Assembly: GCA_036658435.1 (NCBI GenBank)
Contig: JAVXEO010000019.1
Coordinates: 1-32,712 of the forward strand
Length of the DNA: 32,712 bases
Reading direction: 5' to 3'
Source: DIGJ01 sp036658435
Lineage (GTDB): Bacteria > Bacillota > Clostridia > Lachnospirales > Lachnospiraceae
Below, piece by piece: positions 7,118-14,883 of the stretch (the first letter of the stretch is position 1; each line of letters opens with the position of its first letter). Made by a program: the position numbers and the translations under genes. The notes under the pieces were generated by a model, which did not search any database, was not told the origin of the DNA, and saw only the letters and a list, made by a program, of their open reading frames with translations.

Positions 7118-8443
7118 TTATTTCGCAAATTCAAAAATAAATTTGTAGTTCATGTTTCCGGAAGCGTAGGTGCTGGTAAGATCCCAGGTAATGATAGGGG
7201 TGCCATCCTCCTTTTTCTGCCCGGAAGCATTGAGGCGTTGGGCACTGTTTTCCATACAGTAAATATAGGCCTCCGTTCCGTTGGATATATACCATCGGTA
7301 AGGCTCGTTTCGGGTGATAAGGCGGCTGCCATTGACTGCCATCCCATCCATCGCCAGATATTTGCCCTTCATGGTCTGAATGGTGTAGCAGCGACCTGCC
7401 AAATTCGTCTTCCTGTAAGTGATTTTAAATTTCTGCGGCGAGCGGCTGCGAAGCTCCCCCTCTCCGGCTTTATTGATGTTTAGATAGGGGTGCTTTCTCT
7501 CTTCACCCAGCGCCGTTTGGATGGTATAGGTGCCACTGACAATGCAAAACAACCCCTCGTGGGTCTTTTTAGCGGCCCCTGCCTTGGCGTCGGCGGCATA
7601 CCACCGTAGGTTATAGTCCGCCGCCCAGCACTCCAGCTTAGCCCGCATCACCCGGATCTGCTCTATCGTACAGGGAGCCTTGGAACGGGTGTCACCGCCA
7701 ATGCCAAGGGAGGCAATCATCTTCTTGGTAACGACGGTGCGTGGTGCGCCGTAGTTATAGATACAGTTATACTTATTGTCATAGGCCATGATCTTTATCA
7801 TGGCATCTACCACCTCGCCATAGGTGGCATAATCGTTAGGGCGAAAACGTCCTGTAGGCACAAGACCCCAAGAGGCAAGGTAATTTGCATTCCTGTAAGC
7901 CTGCGAATGGGAGTCTTTTATGCCCTTCACCAATGGCCAATTTCCCTTGTTGACGATAGGATAGTCTCCTTGTCTGGTCTCCCGTCCAAAAAGTGGTACC
8001 AGCATCAACATCATTTCTTCCACCATATCAATCCGTTTAAGGGGCTTGGTGAGGTCACATTCCGCGGTGGGATATCGAGATTTCAGACCTACATATTCCC
8101 CCTCCATGCTGGTGATCCATTCCTGAGACCACTTCGAACACACGGAGTCCGGTGCGTCCACTGCCTTGAGATTATCCGTCCAAACGTACACCAGATAAAT
8201 GTCCCACTTCACTTTCGCATATCCGCCCTTCTTAATTTCAAACACCTGTAGAACGGTACCTTGGGGGATGTTGCCGATAATGCTGCCATCCTCCTCGGCG
8301 CGGAAGGGTGCACCGTGCTCGGGAACCACTTTATAGAGAGGCGCACTGGCAAAGGCCGTCCTGGGTAGGGGTAGTAGAGCCACCACCATACAGATGGTGA
8401 GCAGGATGCTTATTCGCTTTTTTCGCTTATTTTCTTTTTTCAT
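7118..8443 (-). CDS. Secreted protein with SH3-like, SLH-like and ricin-like domains
   Basis: An exported protein of about 441 residues. The N-terminus has a basic stretch, a hydrophobic core (ISILLTICMVVALLPL) and an AFA cleavage site. In order it then shows a bacterial SH3-like region (about residues 35-95, VPEHGAPFRAEEDGSIIG...), an S-layer-homology-like region (about 120-225; GRFRPNDYATYGEVVDAMIKIM is the clearest match), and a ricin-type beta-trefoil-like C-terminus (about 300-441, repeats such as YTIQTMKGKYLAMDG). These parts suggest binding to cell wall and carbohydrate; no enzyme motif is seen. The open frame begins at 8452, but the ATG at 8443 is preferred because AGGA lies 8 bases before it, whereas at 8452 it abuts the start. 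The gene is far richer in G+C than its neighbours (37 of 60 bases in 7561-7620 against 25 of 60 in 9001-9060), suggesting a foreign origin. Confidence 0.75.
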   Translation of the reverse strand: MKKENKRKKRISILLTICMVVALLPLPRTAFASAPLYKVVPEHGAPFRAEEDGSIIGNIPQGTVLQVFEIKKGGYAKVKWDIYLVYVWTDNLKAVDAPDSVCSKWSQEWITSMEGEYVGLKSRYPTAECDLTKPLKRIDMVEEMMLMLVPLFGRETRQGDYPIVNKGNWPLVKGIKDSHSQAYRNANYLASWGLVPTGRFRPNDYATYGEVVDAMIKIMAYDNKYNCIYNYGAPRTVVTKKMIASLGIGGDTRSKAPCTIEQIRVMRAKLECWAADYNLRWYAADAKAGAAKKTHEGLFCIVSGTYTIQTALGEERKHPYLNINKAGEGELRSRSPQKFKITYRKTNLAGRCYTIQTMKGKYLAMDGMAVNGSRLITRNEPYRWYISNGTEAYIYCMENSAQRLNASGQKKEDGTPIITWDLTSTYASGNMNYKFIFEFAK

Positions 8444-8474
8444 GTTTTTCATCCTTTCCGTTTTGACTTGATTG

Positions 8475-8506
8475 TGCCCCTGGCAGTGCTTTAGCCGTGG
8501 GGGGCA
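8475..8506 (-). other. Hairpin in the 5' leader of the secreted-protein gene
   Basis: TGCCCC (8475-8480) pairs with GGGGCA (8501-8506), with a further inner GGC/GCC pairing. It lies between the predicted transcription start and the start codon. It matches no riboswitch class that I can recognise. Confidence 0.4.
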
Positions 8507-8550
8507 GTGGCATTCCTGGCTTATTTTCTTTCAACTTTATTTCTGGTACA

Positions 8551-8556
8551 ATCATA
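8551..8556 (-). promoter_or_regulatory. Extended -10 promoter of the secreted-protein gene
   Basis: The minus strand reads TGCTATGAT, a TGn-extended -10 element. No good -35 box is seen. It implies a leader of about 100 nt. Confidence 0.45.
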
Positions 8557-8666
8557 GCACATATTTTATTTAATAACCGTTTTTGGCACGAAATACCCTT
8601 TTAACGGCCTGAATGGTAAAATTCGGTATGAAAAAGCATCTTTCTACCAGATTTTCTCTTTTAAGT

Positions 8667-9887
8667 TTATACCATTTCATCCATGGAAAGAACCGTTCTA
8701 AGTAAAACATTTGCCCCCTTCCAGCAATTTTCAACCGGTGTATACTCCTTTTCACAGTGACTATGTCCCTTTACACTTGGAACAAATATCATGGTAGTGG
8801 GTACCAGGTCACTTACAAACTGTGCGTCATGCCCCGGTCCACTATACATTCGAAGAGAAGAATATCCACATTCTTTGGCATTTTTTTCAACAATATCCAC
8901 AAATGATTTATGAAAATGTACGGTCTTTCTTGACCACAGTTCCTGATACGTAATGCCACAGGTTGCTATTTCTTTGGGAACTTCTTTTATTATTTCAAGA
9001 GCCTGCTCCATTACTTTGGGATCTTGATGTCTTATATCCAGAGTAAAACATACCTTCTCCGGTATGATCGTATGAATATTGGGAGAGACTACCATTCTTC
9101 CTGTTGTATATACCAGTTTTTCATCTAGTAGATCCAGTTTTTCATGTAAAAGCTGAATCAGCTTTACTGCTGCATAGAGAGCATCTTTTCTATATTTCAT
9201 CGGTGTTGTTCCTGCGTGATCGGCTTGTCCTTGACAGGAAAATTCATAGTTTACCATCCCACAGACACCTTCCACCACTCCAATATCTTTCTTTTCTGCC
9301 TCTAGTACTGGCCCCTGTTCAATGTGTAGTTCCAATAATGCCAGACTTTCTTCCGGTCTCATTCGATTTTCCAAGGAACCCATATATCCACTCTTTAAAA
9401 GTGCCTCTTCAAAAGTGACACCCTCTGTATCTTTGGATTTCAACATTTTTTCTTTATCAAATTTTCCGCAGATTACACCGGAAGACATCATCGCAGGGTC
9501 AAATCTGGCTCCTTCTTCATTGGTCCAAACGACTAAAGTGATGGGATGTTTATGTGGAATTTTTTCAATTACTATGGTTTCGATTACCTCAAGGGCGGTT
9601 AAAACACCAAGAATTCCATCATAATTTCCACCCTGAATAACCGAATCTGCATGAGACCCCATTAAAATAGCGGAACATTTTTCTTCTCCCGGAAGCGTTG
9701 CATATATATTTGCCATATCATCCGTTTTTATAGTCATTCCCAGCGTTTCACATCTTTTTTTTATTTCATCCCTTGCCTCAAGTGCCTCAGAAGACAAGGA
9801 TAGTCTCGTAATCCCACCATTTCCAGTTGCTCCAAACTGTGAAAATATACGTATCTTTTCCTTCATTCTTTCCTGACTGCAGTTCAT
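8667..9887 (-). CDS. M20-family amidohydrolase (allantoate deiminase / N-carbamoyl amino acid hydrolase type)
   Basis: A 406-residue zinc-dependent hydrolase of the AllC/hydantoinase-carbamoylase family, which splits ureido C-N bonds in allantoate, ureidoglycolate-like compounds or N-carbamoyl amino acids. The metal ligands are in place: His79 and Asp81 in GSHAD, Asp90 in NYDGILGV, the Glu124-Glu125 pair in TNEEGARF, His188 in ELHIEQGPVLE, and His377 in SHCEKEY. The dimerisation-domain motif QADHAGTTPM is present. An upstream TTG at 9917 would add 10 basic residues; the ATG at 9887, with GAGG 10 bases before it, is preferred. The gene has its own consensus promoter and lies directly after the terminator of a nucleoside-type ABC transporter, which hints at use of purine-derived ureides. 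The exact substrate cannot be told from sequence. Confidence 0.85.
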   Translation of the reverse strand: MNCSQERMKEKIRIFSQFGATGNGGITRLSLSSEALEARDEIKKRCETLGMTIKTDDMANIYATLPGEEKCSAILMGSHADSVIQGGNYDGILGVLTALEVIETIVIEKIPHKHPITLVVWTNEEGARFDPAMMSSGVICGKFDKEKMLKSKDTEGVTFEEALLKSGYMGSLENRMRPEESLALLELHIEQGPVLEAEKKDIGVVEGVCGMVNYEFSCQGQADHAGTTPMKYRKDALYAAVKLIQLLHEKLDLLDEKLVYTTGRMVVSPNIHTIIPEKVCFTLDIRHQDPKVMEQALEIIKEVPKEIATCGITYQELWSRKTVHFHKSFVDIVEKNAKECGYSSLRMYSGPGHDAQFVSDLVPTTMIFVPSVKGHSHCEKEYTPVENCWKGANVLLRTVLSMDEMV

Positions 9888-9940
9888 CCTATTTCTACCT
9901 CTTTTCTTTCTCCTCAATAATTACTACAACACTATGAACC

Positions 9941-9969
9941 ATTAAAATACAATTGTTGTTCTTTGTCAA
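9941..9969 (-). promoter_or_regulatory. Promoter of the M20 amidohydrolase gene
   Basis: Minus strand: -35 TTGACA at 9964-9969, a 17-bp spacer, and -10 TTTAAT at 9941-9946. It lies just downstream of the transporter operon terminator, so the hydrolase can be transcribed separately. Confidence 0.7.
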
Positions 9970-9980
9970 ATAATACTATT

Positions 9981-10018
9981 AAAAATGCACTCTAATTGAA
10001 GGATTAGAGTGCATTTTT
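9981..10018 (-). terminator. Terminator of the transporter operon
   Basis: A 16-bp stem including TGCACTCTAAT, with a 6-base loop, one base after the stop codon of the last permease gene. On the minus strand it ends in five T residues. Confidence 0.75.
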
Positions 10019-10936
10019 TTAATTTTCTTTGCTATAGGAAACGCCCAGTTTAGCTGGTACGTTGAAATTCTTTCTACATACGGTTAATACAATTGTTAAA
10101 ATGTAAGGAAGGGCAATAAATAATTCATTTGGAAAATATGCGCCTCCACCAATGGACTGCATATAAATAGCAATGGCTTCTGTAAATCCAAATACTACCG
10201 TTCCGATGACTGCCCCCTTGGGGTTCCAGTTTCCAAGGAAACAAATTGCAAATGCAATCCATCCACGTCCTCCTATCATATTTGCAGTAAACATTCCAAG
10301 ATATCCAACGGAGTAGAAAGCACCGGCGATACCACCCATAATTCCTGCCAAAAGCACGACAGCAAAACGGACACCATTTACATTAATACCCGCTACATCC
10401 ACCGCTTCCGGATTTTCTCCCGTAGAGCGGATAATCAGTCCTATAGACGTTCGAAATAAGAGAAAATATGCCATAGGAATAAGCAGATAAACCAGATAGG
10501 TCAAAATATTTTGTTGGAAAAATATAGGGCCCAGTATCGGTATCTTAGACAGTATAGGAATGGGGATTGCACTTAGTGGATTGATTTTTAATGGAGAGGT
10601 TGGTATTCCAAACAATACCCTTTGAAAATAAGTGCAAAATCCTGCTGCCAGTATGTTAATCGCCGTTCCGGTTACCACCTGGTGTTGTTTTAAAAAAATA
10701 CAAACAATACCATAAATTGCCGCTGCCATCATTCCGGTCAGCATAGCTGCCAATATACCAATTCCGGCACTTCCTGTAAGATAAGTTCCAACAAATCCCC
10801 CCCAGGCTCCCATAAGAAAAATTCCCTCAATAGCAGTAACCATCATTCCAGAGCGCTCAGCTATTACTTCTGCTATGGAACCATAAAGCAAAGGTGTACT
10901 CATCATGAGTGCCCGGCTTAATAAGTTAATTATCAT
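10019..10936 (-). CDS. Nucleoside/purine-type ABC transporter permease 2
   Basis: A 305-residue membrane protein with about eight to nine hydrophobic helices. It belongs to the BPD_transp_2 permease family found with BMP-type binding proteins (NupQ/YufQ-like). STGENPEAVDVAGINV near residues 170-185 is the typical cytoplasmic loop that contacts the ATPase. The ATG overlaps the stop of the upstream permease gene by 4 bp, so the two are translationally coupled. With its partner it forms the membrane channel of the importer encoded at 10.0-14.6 kb. Known relatives take up nucleosides; purine bases or ureides are possible alternatives given the neighbouring amidohydrolase. Confidence 0.9.
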   Translation of the reverse strand: MIINLLSRALMMSTPLLYGSIAEVIAERSGMMVTAIEGIFLMGAWGGFVGTYLTGSAGIGILAAMLTGMMAAAIYGIVCIFLKQHQVVTGTAINILAAGFCTYFQRVLFGIPTSPLKINPLSAIPIPILSKIPILGPIFFQQNILTYLVYLLIPMAYFLLFRTSIGLIIRSTGENPEAVDVAGINVNGVRFAVVLLAGIMGGIAGAFYSVGYLGMFTANMIGGRGWIAFAICFLGNWNPKGAVIGTVVFGFTEAIAIYMQSIGGGAYFPNELFIALPYILTIVLTVCRKNFNVPAKLGVSYSKEN

Positions 10937-12006
10937 TCTCCCACCGCCTTCTTTTGTAGTTTAAGCTTTTCTCTTCTGTTTTCCAAATAGGAGCGGAAAA
11001 AATAGGAAATAATAACAAAAATCATAACAAATCCCTGCATTAAATCAACAATGCTTGCCGGTACATTTACACCAGGCATTCTTCCCATCAGGTTTCCAAT
11101 TACAGTCAAAGCTCCAAATAAAATGGATGCAAAAATAATACCAATTGGATTTGCATTTGCTAAAATTGCAATTCCAAGACCTGCAGAACCAATTCCTGAA
11201 TTAAAATCCTGAATCAACATATGTTGGACTCCATTAACTTCCGTAAATCCAGCCATTCCGGCTAGGGCTCCACTAATGAAAAATGTGATAATATAAATCT
11301 TTTTTGATGGGATTCCTGACATTTCCGCTGCGGATGCATTGCTTCCAACGGCTCGAATCCGATATCCAAGAGGTGTTTTATACAATAGAATCCAAATCAA
11401 AACTGCCACTAAAATTGCAACAAGAAATCCAATATGTAAGCGAGTTCCATCCAGCAGATTAGGAATCCAGGCATCCCTTGTCAAGGCATCTGTTTGTGGA
11501 TATTCTCCTTTTGATTCTTTCAAAAAAGTTCGCAGTAAGTAATTCATAAGTGCCAGGACTACATACGTTGACATCATGCTTACTAAAAATTCATTTGCAT
11601 TGTAATGTGCTTTTAAAAATCCAATAAAAGCTCCGATCATTCCTCCGGCTATCAATGTCATCAAAAATACAAGAATTAGTAATACCATCCTTGGTACTTT
11701 TCCCTGAAGCTGTAAAGAGACAGCAATCGCAACAATCGATCCCATATAAAACTGCCCCTGGGCACCAATATTAAATAGGTTGGCTTTAAAGGCAAAGGCA
11801 AAAGACAATGCCGTAAAAATTAATGGCGTTGCTTTTAACAGTACATCCCCCAATGTGTATTTGTCCGTAAACATGGTGATTATTGCCTCTCCAAATACAG
11901 AGATTGGATTTATGTTTAGAAGTAAGAGCATAAGTCCGCTTAGAAGCAGTCCGGCTGCAATTGCCAAAAAATTAGTAATAATCATATCTCTTATTTTTGC
12001 ATTCAT
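10933..12006 (-). CDS. Nucleoside/purine-type ABC transporter permease 1
   Basis: A 357-residue integral membrane protein of the BPD_transp_2 family (NupP/YufP-like) with about nine to ten predicted helices. The loop TPLGYRIRAVGSNASAAEMSGI at about residues 210-231 is the conserved ATPase-contact region. The C-terminus is basic (ENRREKLKLQKK). Start and stop codons each overlap a neighbour by 4 bp: with the ATPase gene upstream and the second permease downstream. It forms a heterodimeric channel with the 10019-10936 product. Confidence 0.9.
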   Translation of the reverse strand: MNAKIRDMIITNFLAIAAGLLLSGLMLLLLNINPISVFGEAIITMFTDKYTLGDVLLKATPLIFTALSFAFAFKANLFNIGAQGQFYMGSIVAIAVSLQLQGKVPRMVLLILVFLMTLIAGGMIGAFIGFLKAHYNANEFLVSMMSTYVVLALMNYLLRTFLKESKGEYPQTDALTRDAWIPNLLDGTRLHIGFLVAILVAVLIWILLYKTPLGYRIRAVGSNASAAEMSGIPSKKIYIITFFISGALAGMAGFTEVNGVQHMLIQDFNSGIGSAGLGIAILANANPIGIIFASILFGALTVIGNLMGRMPGVNVPASIVDLMQGFVMIFVIISYFFRSYLENRREKLKLQKKAVGE

Positions 12007-13529
12007 TTTTCCGTCGCTCCTTCCCCTGTATAGCCAGCCATTAACAGTCCAATCTTTTCTGTTGTCAACTCATCATGGTTGTAAATCCCCATAAAGCACC
12101 CTTTATAAATAACGGCAATCCGGTCACATAAATCAAAGATTTCAGACAATTCCGTTGATACCAGCAAAACACTTTTTCCTTTTTTTCGTTCTGCCAGAAC
12201 CGCCATATGAATGTTATTAATAGCACCTAAATCCAGTCCCCTGGTTGGTTGGTTTAAAACTAATAGTTCCTTCCCGTTATCAACTTCACGAGCTAATATC
12301 ACCTTCTGCTGATTACCTCCGGATAATCCCTTCGCCTCTGCCTCCGGTCCCGGTGCCTTAATTTTATATTCTTCAATTGCCTTTTGTGTGTAAGCATCCA
12401 ACTTCTTTTTATCAATTAAACCATGTTTTTTCCACTTTTTATCAAAACTAGTCTTTAACATCATGTTTTCCGCTAAAGTCATATCCATTACCATAGCATC
12501 CCTATGACGGTCTACCGGTACATAACCAATTCCTTCTGCTATGCGTTCCTGAATGGACAATTTTGTAATGTCTTTTCCATTCAAACGAATATCTCCTTCT
12601 GTTATCTTCAGTGCGCCACTAATTACTTCACATAACTCATCTTGTCCATTCCCGCTTACTCCCGCTACTCCAAATATCTCACCAACTTTTATTTCAAAAG
12701 AAATATCATGTAAAATTGGGGGTTCTCCTTTTTTTTGTACCCGTACTTTGTTTAAACGGAGTTTTACCTCTTTTTCCTGCTTTACATCTTCTTTTTCCCG
12801 TTCGGCAGGTATAATATCCTTTCCAATCATCTTTCTGGATAATTCAATTTCATTGGTTTCTTTCGAATCAAGGTTTCCACAAAGAAGTCCATTTCGCATA
12901 ACTATAATACGGTCCGCTACTTCCATAACCTCTTTCAGTTTATGTGTAATAAAAATAACCGAGTTTCCTTTTTTCGTATAATCTTTTACAAATTCCATTA
13001 ATTTAGCCGATTCCTGAGGAGTAAGTACCGCCGTTGGTTCATCCATAATTAGAAGTTTTGCATTTAGATAAAGCGCCTTTAAAATTTCCACCTTCTGTTG
13101 TACTCCTACCGCAAGTTCAGATACCTTTGCATCTACTGGAATATCAAAATCATATTGTTCTGCCAAATCCTTTACTGTTTTTTTACATTCTTCATAATTA
13201 ATCTTCCCATGAACATTTCCCAATATAATATTTTCGGTTACCGTATGTGCCGGAACAAGAGAAAAATGTTGTTGAATCATTGATATTCCAAGCGCCATTG
13301 CATCTTTGGGAGAATTGATTTTTTGTTCTACACCGTCCATAAATATTTGACCTTCATCGGCTTTATAAAGTCCGTAAAGAATTTTCATGATGGTGCTTTT
13401 TCCGGCTCCATTTTCTCCTAATAAAGCAACTACTTCCCCATGTCCTATCTGAAAGGAAATGTCTTTATTGGCAATGACTTTCGCAAAATATTTTGATATC
13501 TTCCGAAGTTCAAAAAAAGCTGTTTCCAC
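12003..13529 (-). CDS. Nucleoside/purine-type ABC transporter ATPase, two ATPase domains
   Basis: A 508-residue protein with two fused nucleotide-binding domains, the arrangement of sugar and nucleoside importers (RbsA, NupO/YufO type). Domain 1 (about residues 1-240) has a complete Walker A GENGAGKST near 37-45 and Walker B LLIMDEPTAVLTP. Domain 2 (about 260-500) has a degenerate Walker A (GVSGNGQDEL lacks the GK[ST]) but a strong signature LSGGNQQKV and LVLNQPTRGLD, which is normal for this family. The start is GTG at 13529 with AGGAGG 9 bases before it. A short stem (TCCTAA at 13541 with TTAGGA at 13556) can cover part of that ribosome binding site. A larger hairpin separates it from the upstream binding-protein gene. 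Confidence 0.92.
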   Translation of the reverse strand: METAFFELRKISKYFAKVIANKDISFQIGHGEVVALLGENGAGKSTIMKILYGLYKADEGQIFMDGVEQKINSPKDAMALGISMIQQHFSLVPAHTVTENIILGNVHGKINYEECKKTVKDLAEQYDFDIPVDAKVSELAVGVQQKVEILKALYLNAKLLIMDEPTAVLTPQESAKLMEFVKDYTKKGNSVIFITHKLKEVMEVADRIIVMRNGLLCGNLDSKETNEIELSRKMIGKDIIPAEREKEDVKQEKEVKLRLNKVRVQKKGEPPILHDISFEIKVGEIFGVAGVSGNGQDELCEVISGALKITEGDIRLNGKDITKLSIQERIAEGIGYVPVDRHRDAMVMDMTLAENMMLKTSFDKKWKKHGLIDKKKLDAYTQKAIEEYKIKAPGPEAEAKGLSGGNQQKVILAREVDNGKELLVLNQPTRGLDLGAINNIHMAVLAERKKGKSVLLVSTELSEIFDLCDRIAVIYKGCFMGIYNHDELTTEKIGLLMAGYTGEGATEK

Positions 13530-13562
13530 GTTTGGTGTCCTCCTAACCTTATCGTTTAGGAA

Positions 13563-13584
13563 TGGCGCTCCAAATAGAGCGCCA
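13563..13584 (-). other. Intercistronic hairpin after the binding-protein gene
   Basis: TGGCGCTC (13563-13570) and GAGCGCCA (13577-13584) form an 8-bp GC-rich stem with a 6-base loop, without a T run. It sits between the lipoprotein gene and the ATPase gene. Such hairpins often protect the binding-protein mRNA from 3' decay and raise its yield over the downstream genes. Confidence 0.6.
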
Positions 13585-13600
13585 CCCTGCCATCCTTTTC

Positions 13601-14641
13601 TTACTTTACAAACATTGCCTTTAAATCCACTTTTCCATCTTTAAAATCTTGAACTCCGGCATCTACTGCATCTTTTACTTCTTGAGAAATATTATCGGTA
13701 TACACCGGCACAAAAATATTTTCATTGATTCCTGCTTCATGTACGGTATTTCCAGTTAATTTTCCATTCATATATTGTTCAATTGCCCATACATAGAACG
13801 TTTTAAAATCAAAGATTACAGACGCTACTACCGTACCAGGGTCAATGGTTGTCTGATCACTGGAAAATCCAATAAATTTAACACCTTTTGCTTTGGCTGC
13901 TTCAATGCATCCAAGTCCCACTTCGTTTGCATATACAAACATCGTATCGGCTCCATTGTCAATCATTTGCTCTGCCATCTGTTTGCCAAGAGCAACATCA
14001 TCCCAGCTATTTGCATAGGCTCTGGTTGCTTTTGCTCCTGTTATGTTTCTGGCCTCTGCAACTGCAACTGCATTCTTCTCATACACGTCCATCAAATGTT
14101 CCATTGGTTCATTAGGAAATCCTCCAATGGTTGCAAAATTTCCATTCTCTGTTACATTTCCTGCTATCATAGAAGCAATATAGCTGGCTTCATACTCCTT
14201 TGGGAAAATAGGTGCAACATTATCGCCATCACATTTTGAACCATTTACCACACAAAATGTCGTTTCCGGATAATTTGGTGCTACCGTTGCCACTGCCTCA
14301 TCAAATTGGGAACCTGCAGACAGTATTAAATTATATCCTCGTTCTGCATACTCTCTGAATGTAGATTCAAAATCAGATGCCTGTACATTTTCAACATATT
14401 CCATTTTTGTTCCCAGTTTTTCATTACAAGCTACCAGTCCTGCATAGTTTGTTGCATTCCAGCTCTGGTCGTTAATCGGTCCCGGTAAAATCAAGACAAT
14501 CTTGTAATCTCCGGCTTTACCAGCCGCTTCTTCTGTCTTTGTTTCTTCTCCCTTATTTTTTGAATTACCACATCCATTCATCAGTCCTACTGATGAAACA
14601 AGCATTGCCATAAGCAATAAAATACTAATTTTTCTTTTCAT
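13601..14641 (-). CDS. BMP-family substrate-binding lipoprotein
   Basis: A 346-residue exported lipoprotein and the first gene of the transporter operon. The signal peptide ends in a lipobox (LMNGC) with the lipidated Cys24, followed by a charged linker (GNSKNKGEETKTEEAAG). The rest is a BMP/Med fold domain with typical stretches VLILPGPINDQSWNATNYAG, YNLILSAGSQFDEAVATVAPNYP and DNGADTMFVYANEVGLGCIEAA. Relatives (BmpA, PnrA, NupN) bind purine nucleosides, using aromatic residues and an Asp/Asn around the ribose. The product should catch the substrate outside the membrane and deliver it to the two permeases. GGAGGAG lies 7 bases before the ATG. Transcription starts from the promoter at 14677-14704, probably activated by the adjacent two-component system. 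Confidence 0.92.
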   Translation of the reverse strand: MKRKISILLLMAMLVSSVGLMNGCGNSKNKGEETKTEEAAGKAGDYKIVLILPGPINDQSWNATNYAGLVACNEKLGTKMEYVENVQASDFESTFREYAERGYNLILSAGSQFDEAVATVAPNYPETTFCVVNGSKCDGDNVAPIFPKEYEASYIASMIAGNVTENGNFATIGGFPNEPMEHLMDVYEKNAVAVAEARNITGAKATRAYANSWDDVALGKQMAEQMIDNGADTMFVYANEVGLGCIEAAKAKGVKFIGFSSDQTTIDPGTVVASVIFDFKTFYVWAIEQYMNGKLTGNTVHEAGINENIFVPVYTDNISQEVKDAVDAGVQDFKDGKVDLKAMFVK

Positions 14642-14676
14642 TTTAATCTCCTCCGTTTTTCCTATGTTATAATTTA

Positions 14677-14704
14677 ATTATAGGCATTTTTACTACATAA
14701 ACAA
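14677..14704 (-). promoter_or_regulatory. Promoter of the BMP transporter operon
   Basis: Minus strand: -35 TTGTTT at 14699-14704, a 16-bp spacer, and -10 TATAAT at 14677-14682. The poor -35 and short spacer suit an activator-dependent promoter. Two direct repeats lie immediately upstream. Confidence 0.7.
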
Positions 14705-14710
14705 TTAGGA

Positions 14711-14744
14711 TAAATTACTATTTTGTTGAATATATTACTATTTT
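14711..14744 (-). repeat. Paired direct repeats, likely AraC-type regulator sites
   Basis: Plus strand TAaATTACTATTTT (14711-14724) and TAtATTACTATTTT (14731-14744) match at 13 of 14 positions and are exactly 20 bp apart, about two helical turns. They start 6 bp upstream of the -35 box. This is the usual arrangement for a response regulator with an AraC-type DNA-binding domain, such as the one encoded next door. Confidence 0.7.
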
Positions 14745-14747
14745 TTC

Positions 14748-14796
14748 AAAAAAACAAGAAGATTTGTTGTTTTTGCACAATCATATCTTCTTGTTT
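14748..14796 (-). terminator. Terminator of the two-component operon
   Basis: A 12-bp stem (AAACAAGAAGAT with ATCTTCTTGTTT) with a 21-base loop, followed on the minus strand by seven T residues. It separates the two-component genes from the transporter promoter. Confidence 0.7.
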
Positions 14797-14831
14797 CTTT
14801 TTTATTTGTAAGTTTTTATTTATTCTCGTTA

Positions 14832-14883
14832 TTCGTTCTTTTTATTCGTTCTTTTTATTCGTTCTTTTTATTCGTTCTTTTTA
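14832..14883. repeat. Four tandem copies of a 13-bp unit
   Basis: Four perfect copies of TTCGTTCTTTTTA follow one another. They span the 3' end of the response-regulator gene: its last codons lie in the copies nearest the gene, the stop codon ends the third copy at 14868-14870, and the remaining copies are untranslated. Confidence 0.9.

Noticed and set aside
9888..9917. TTG start at 9917 for the M20 hydrolase
   Set aside because: It would add ten mostly basic residues outside the family pattern; the ATG at 9887 has a proper GAGG site.
12003..13529. Broken second ATPase domain
   Set aside because: The missing GK[ST] in the second Walker A is usual for the RbsA/YufO-type two-domain ATPases, so it is not a sign of decay.
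13775..14239. 154-codon plus-strand open frame
   Set aside because: Antisense to the BMP lipoprotein gene, which has clear family motifs; treated as a shadow.
14641..14867. Purine riboswitch upstream of the BMP transporter operon
   Set aside because: The predicted start leaves a 5' leader of about 30 nt, too short for an aptamer, and no conserved purine-aptamer loops are seen.
14832..14883. Possible CRISPR array
   Set aside because: The units are 13 bp and directly adjacent, without spacers, so it is a simple tandem repeat.
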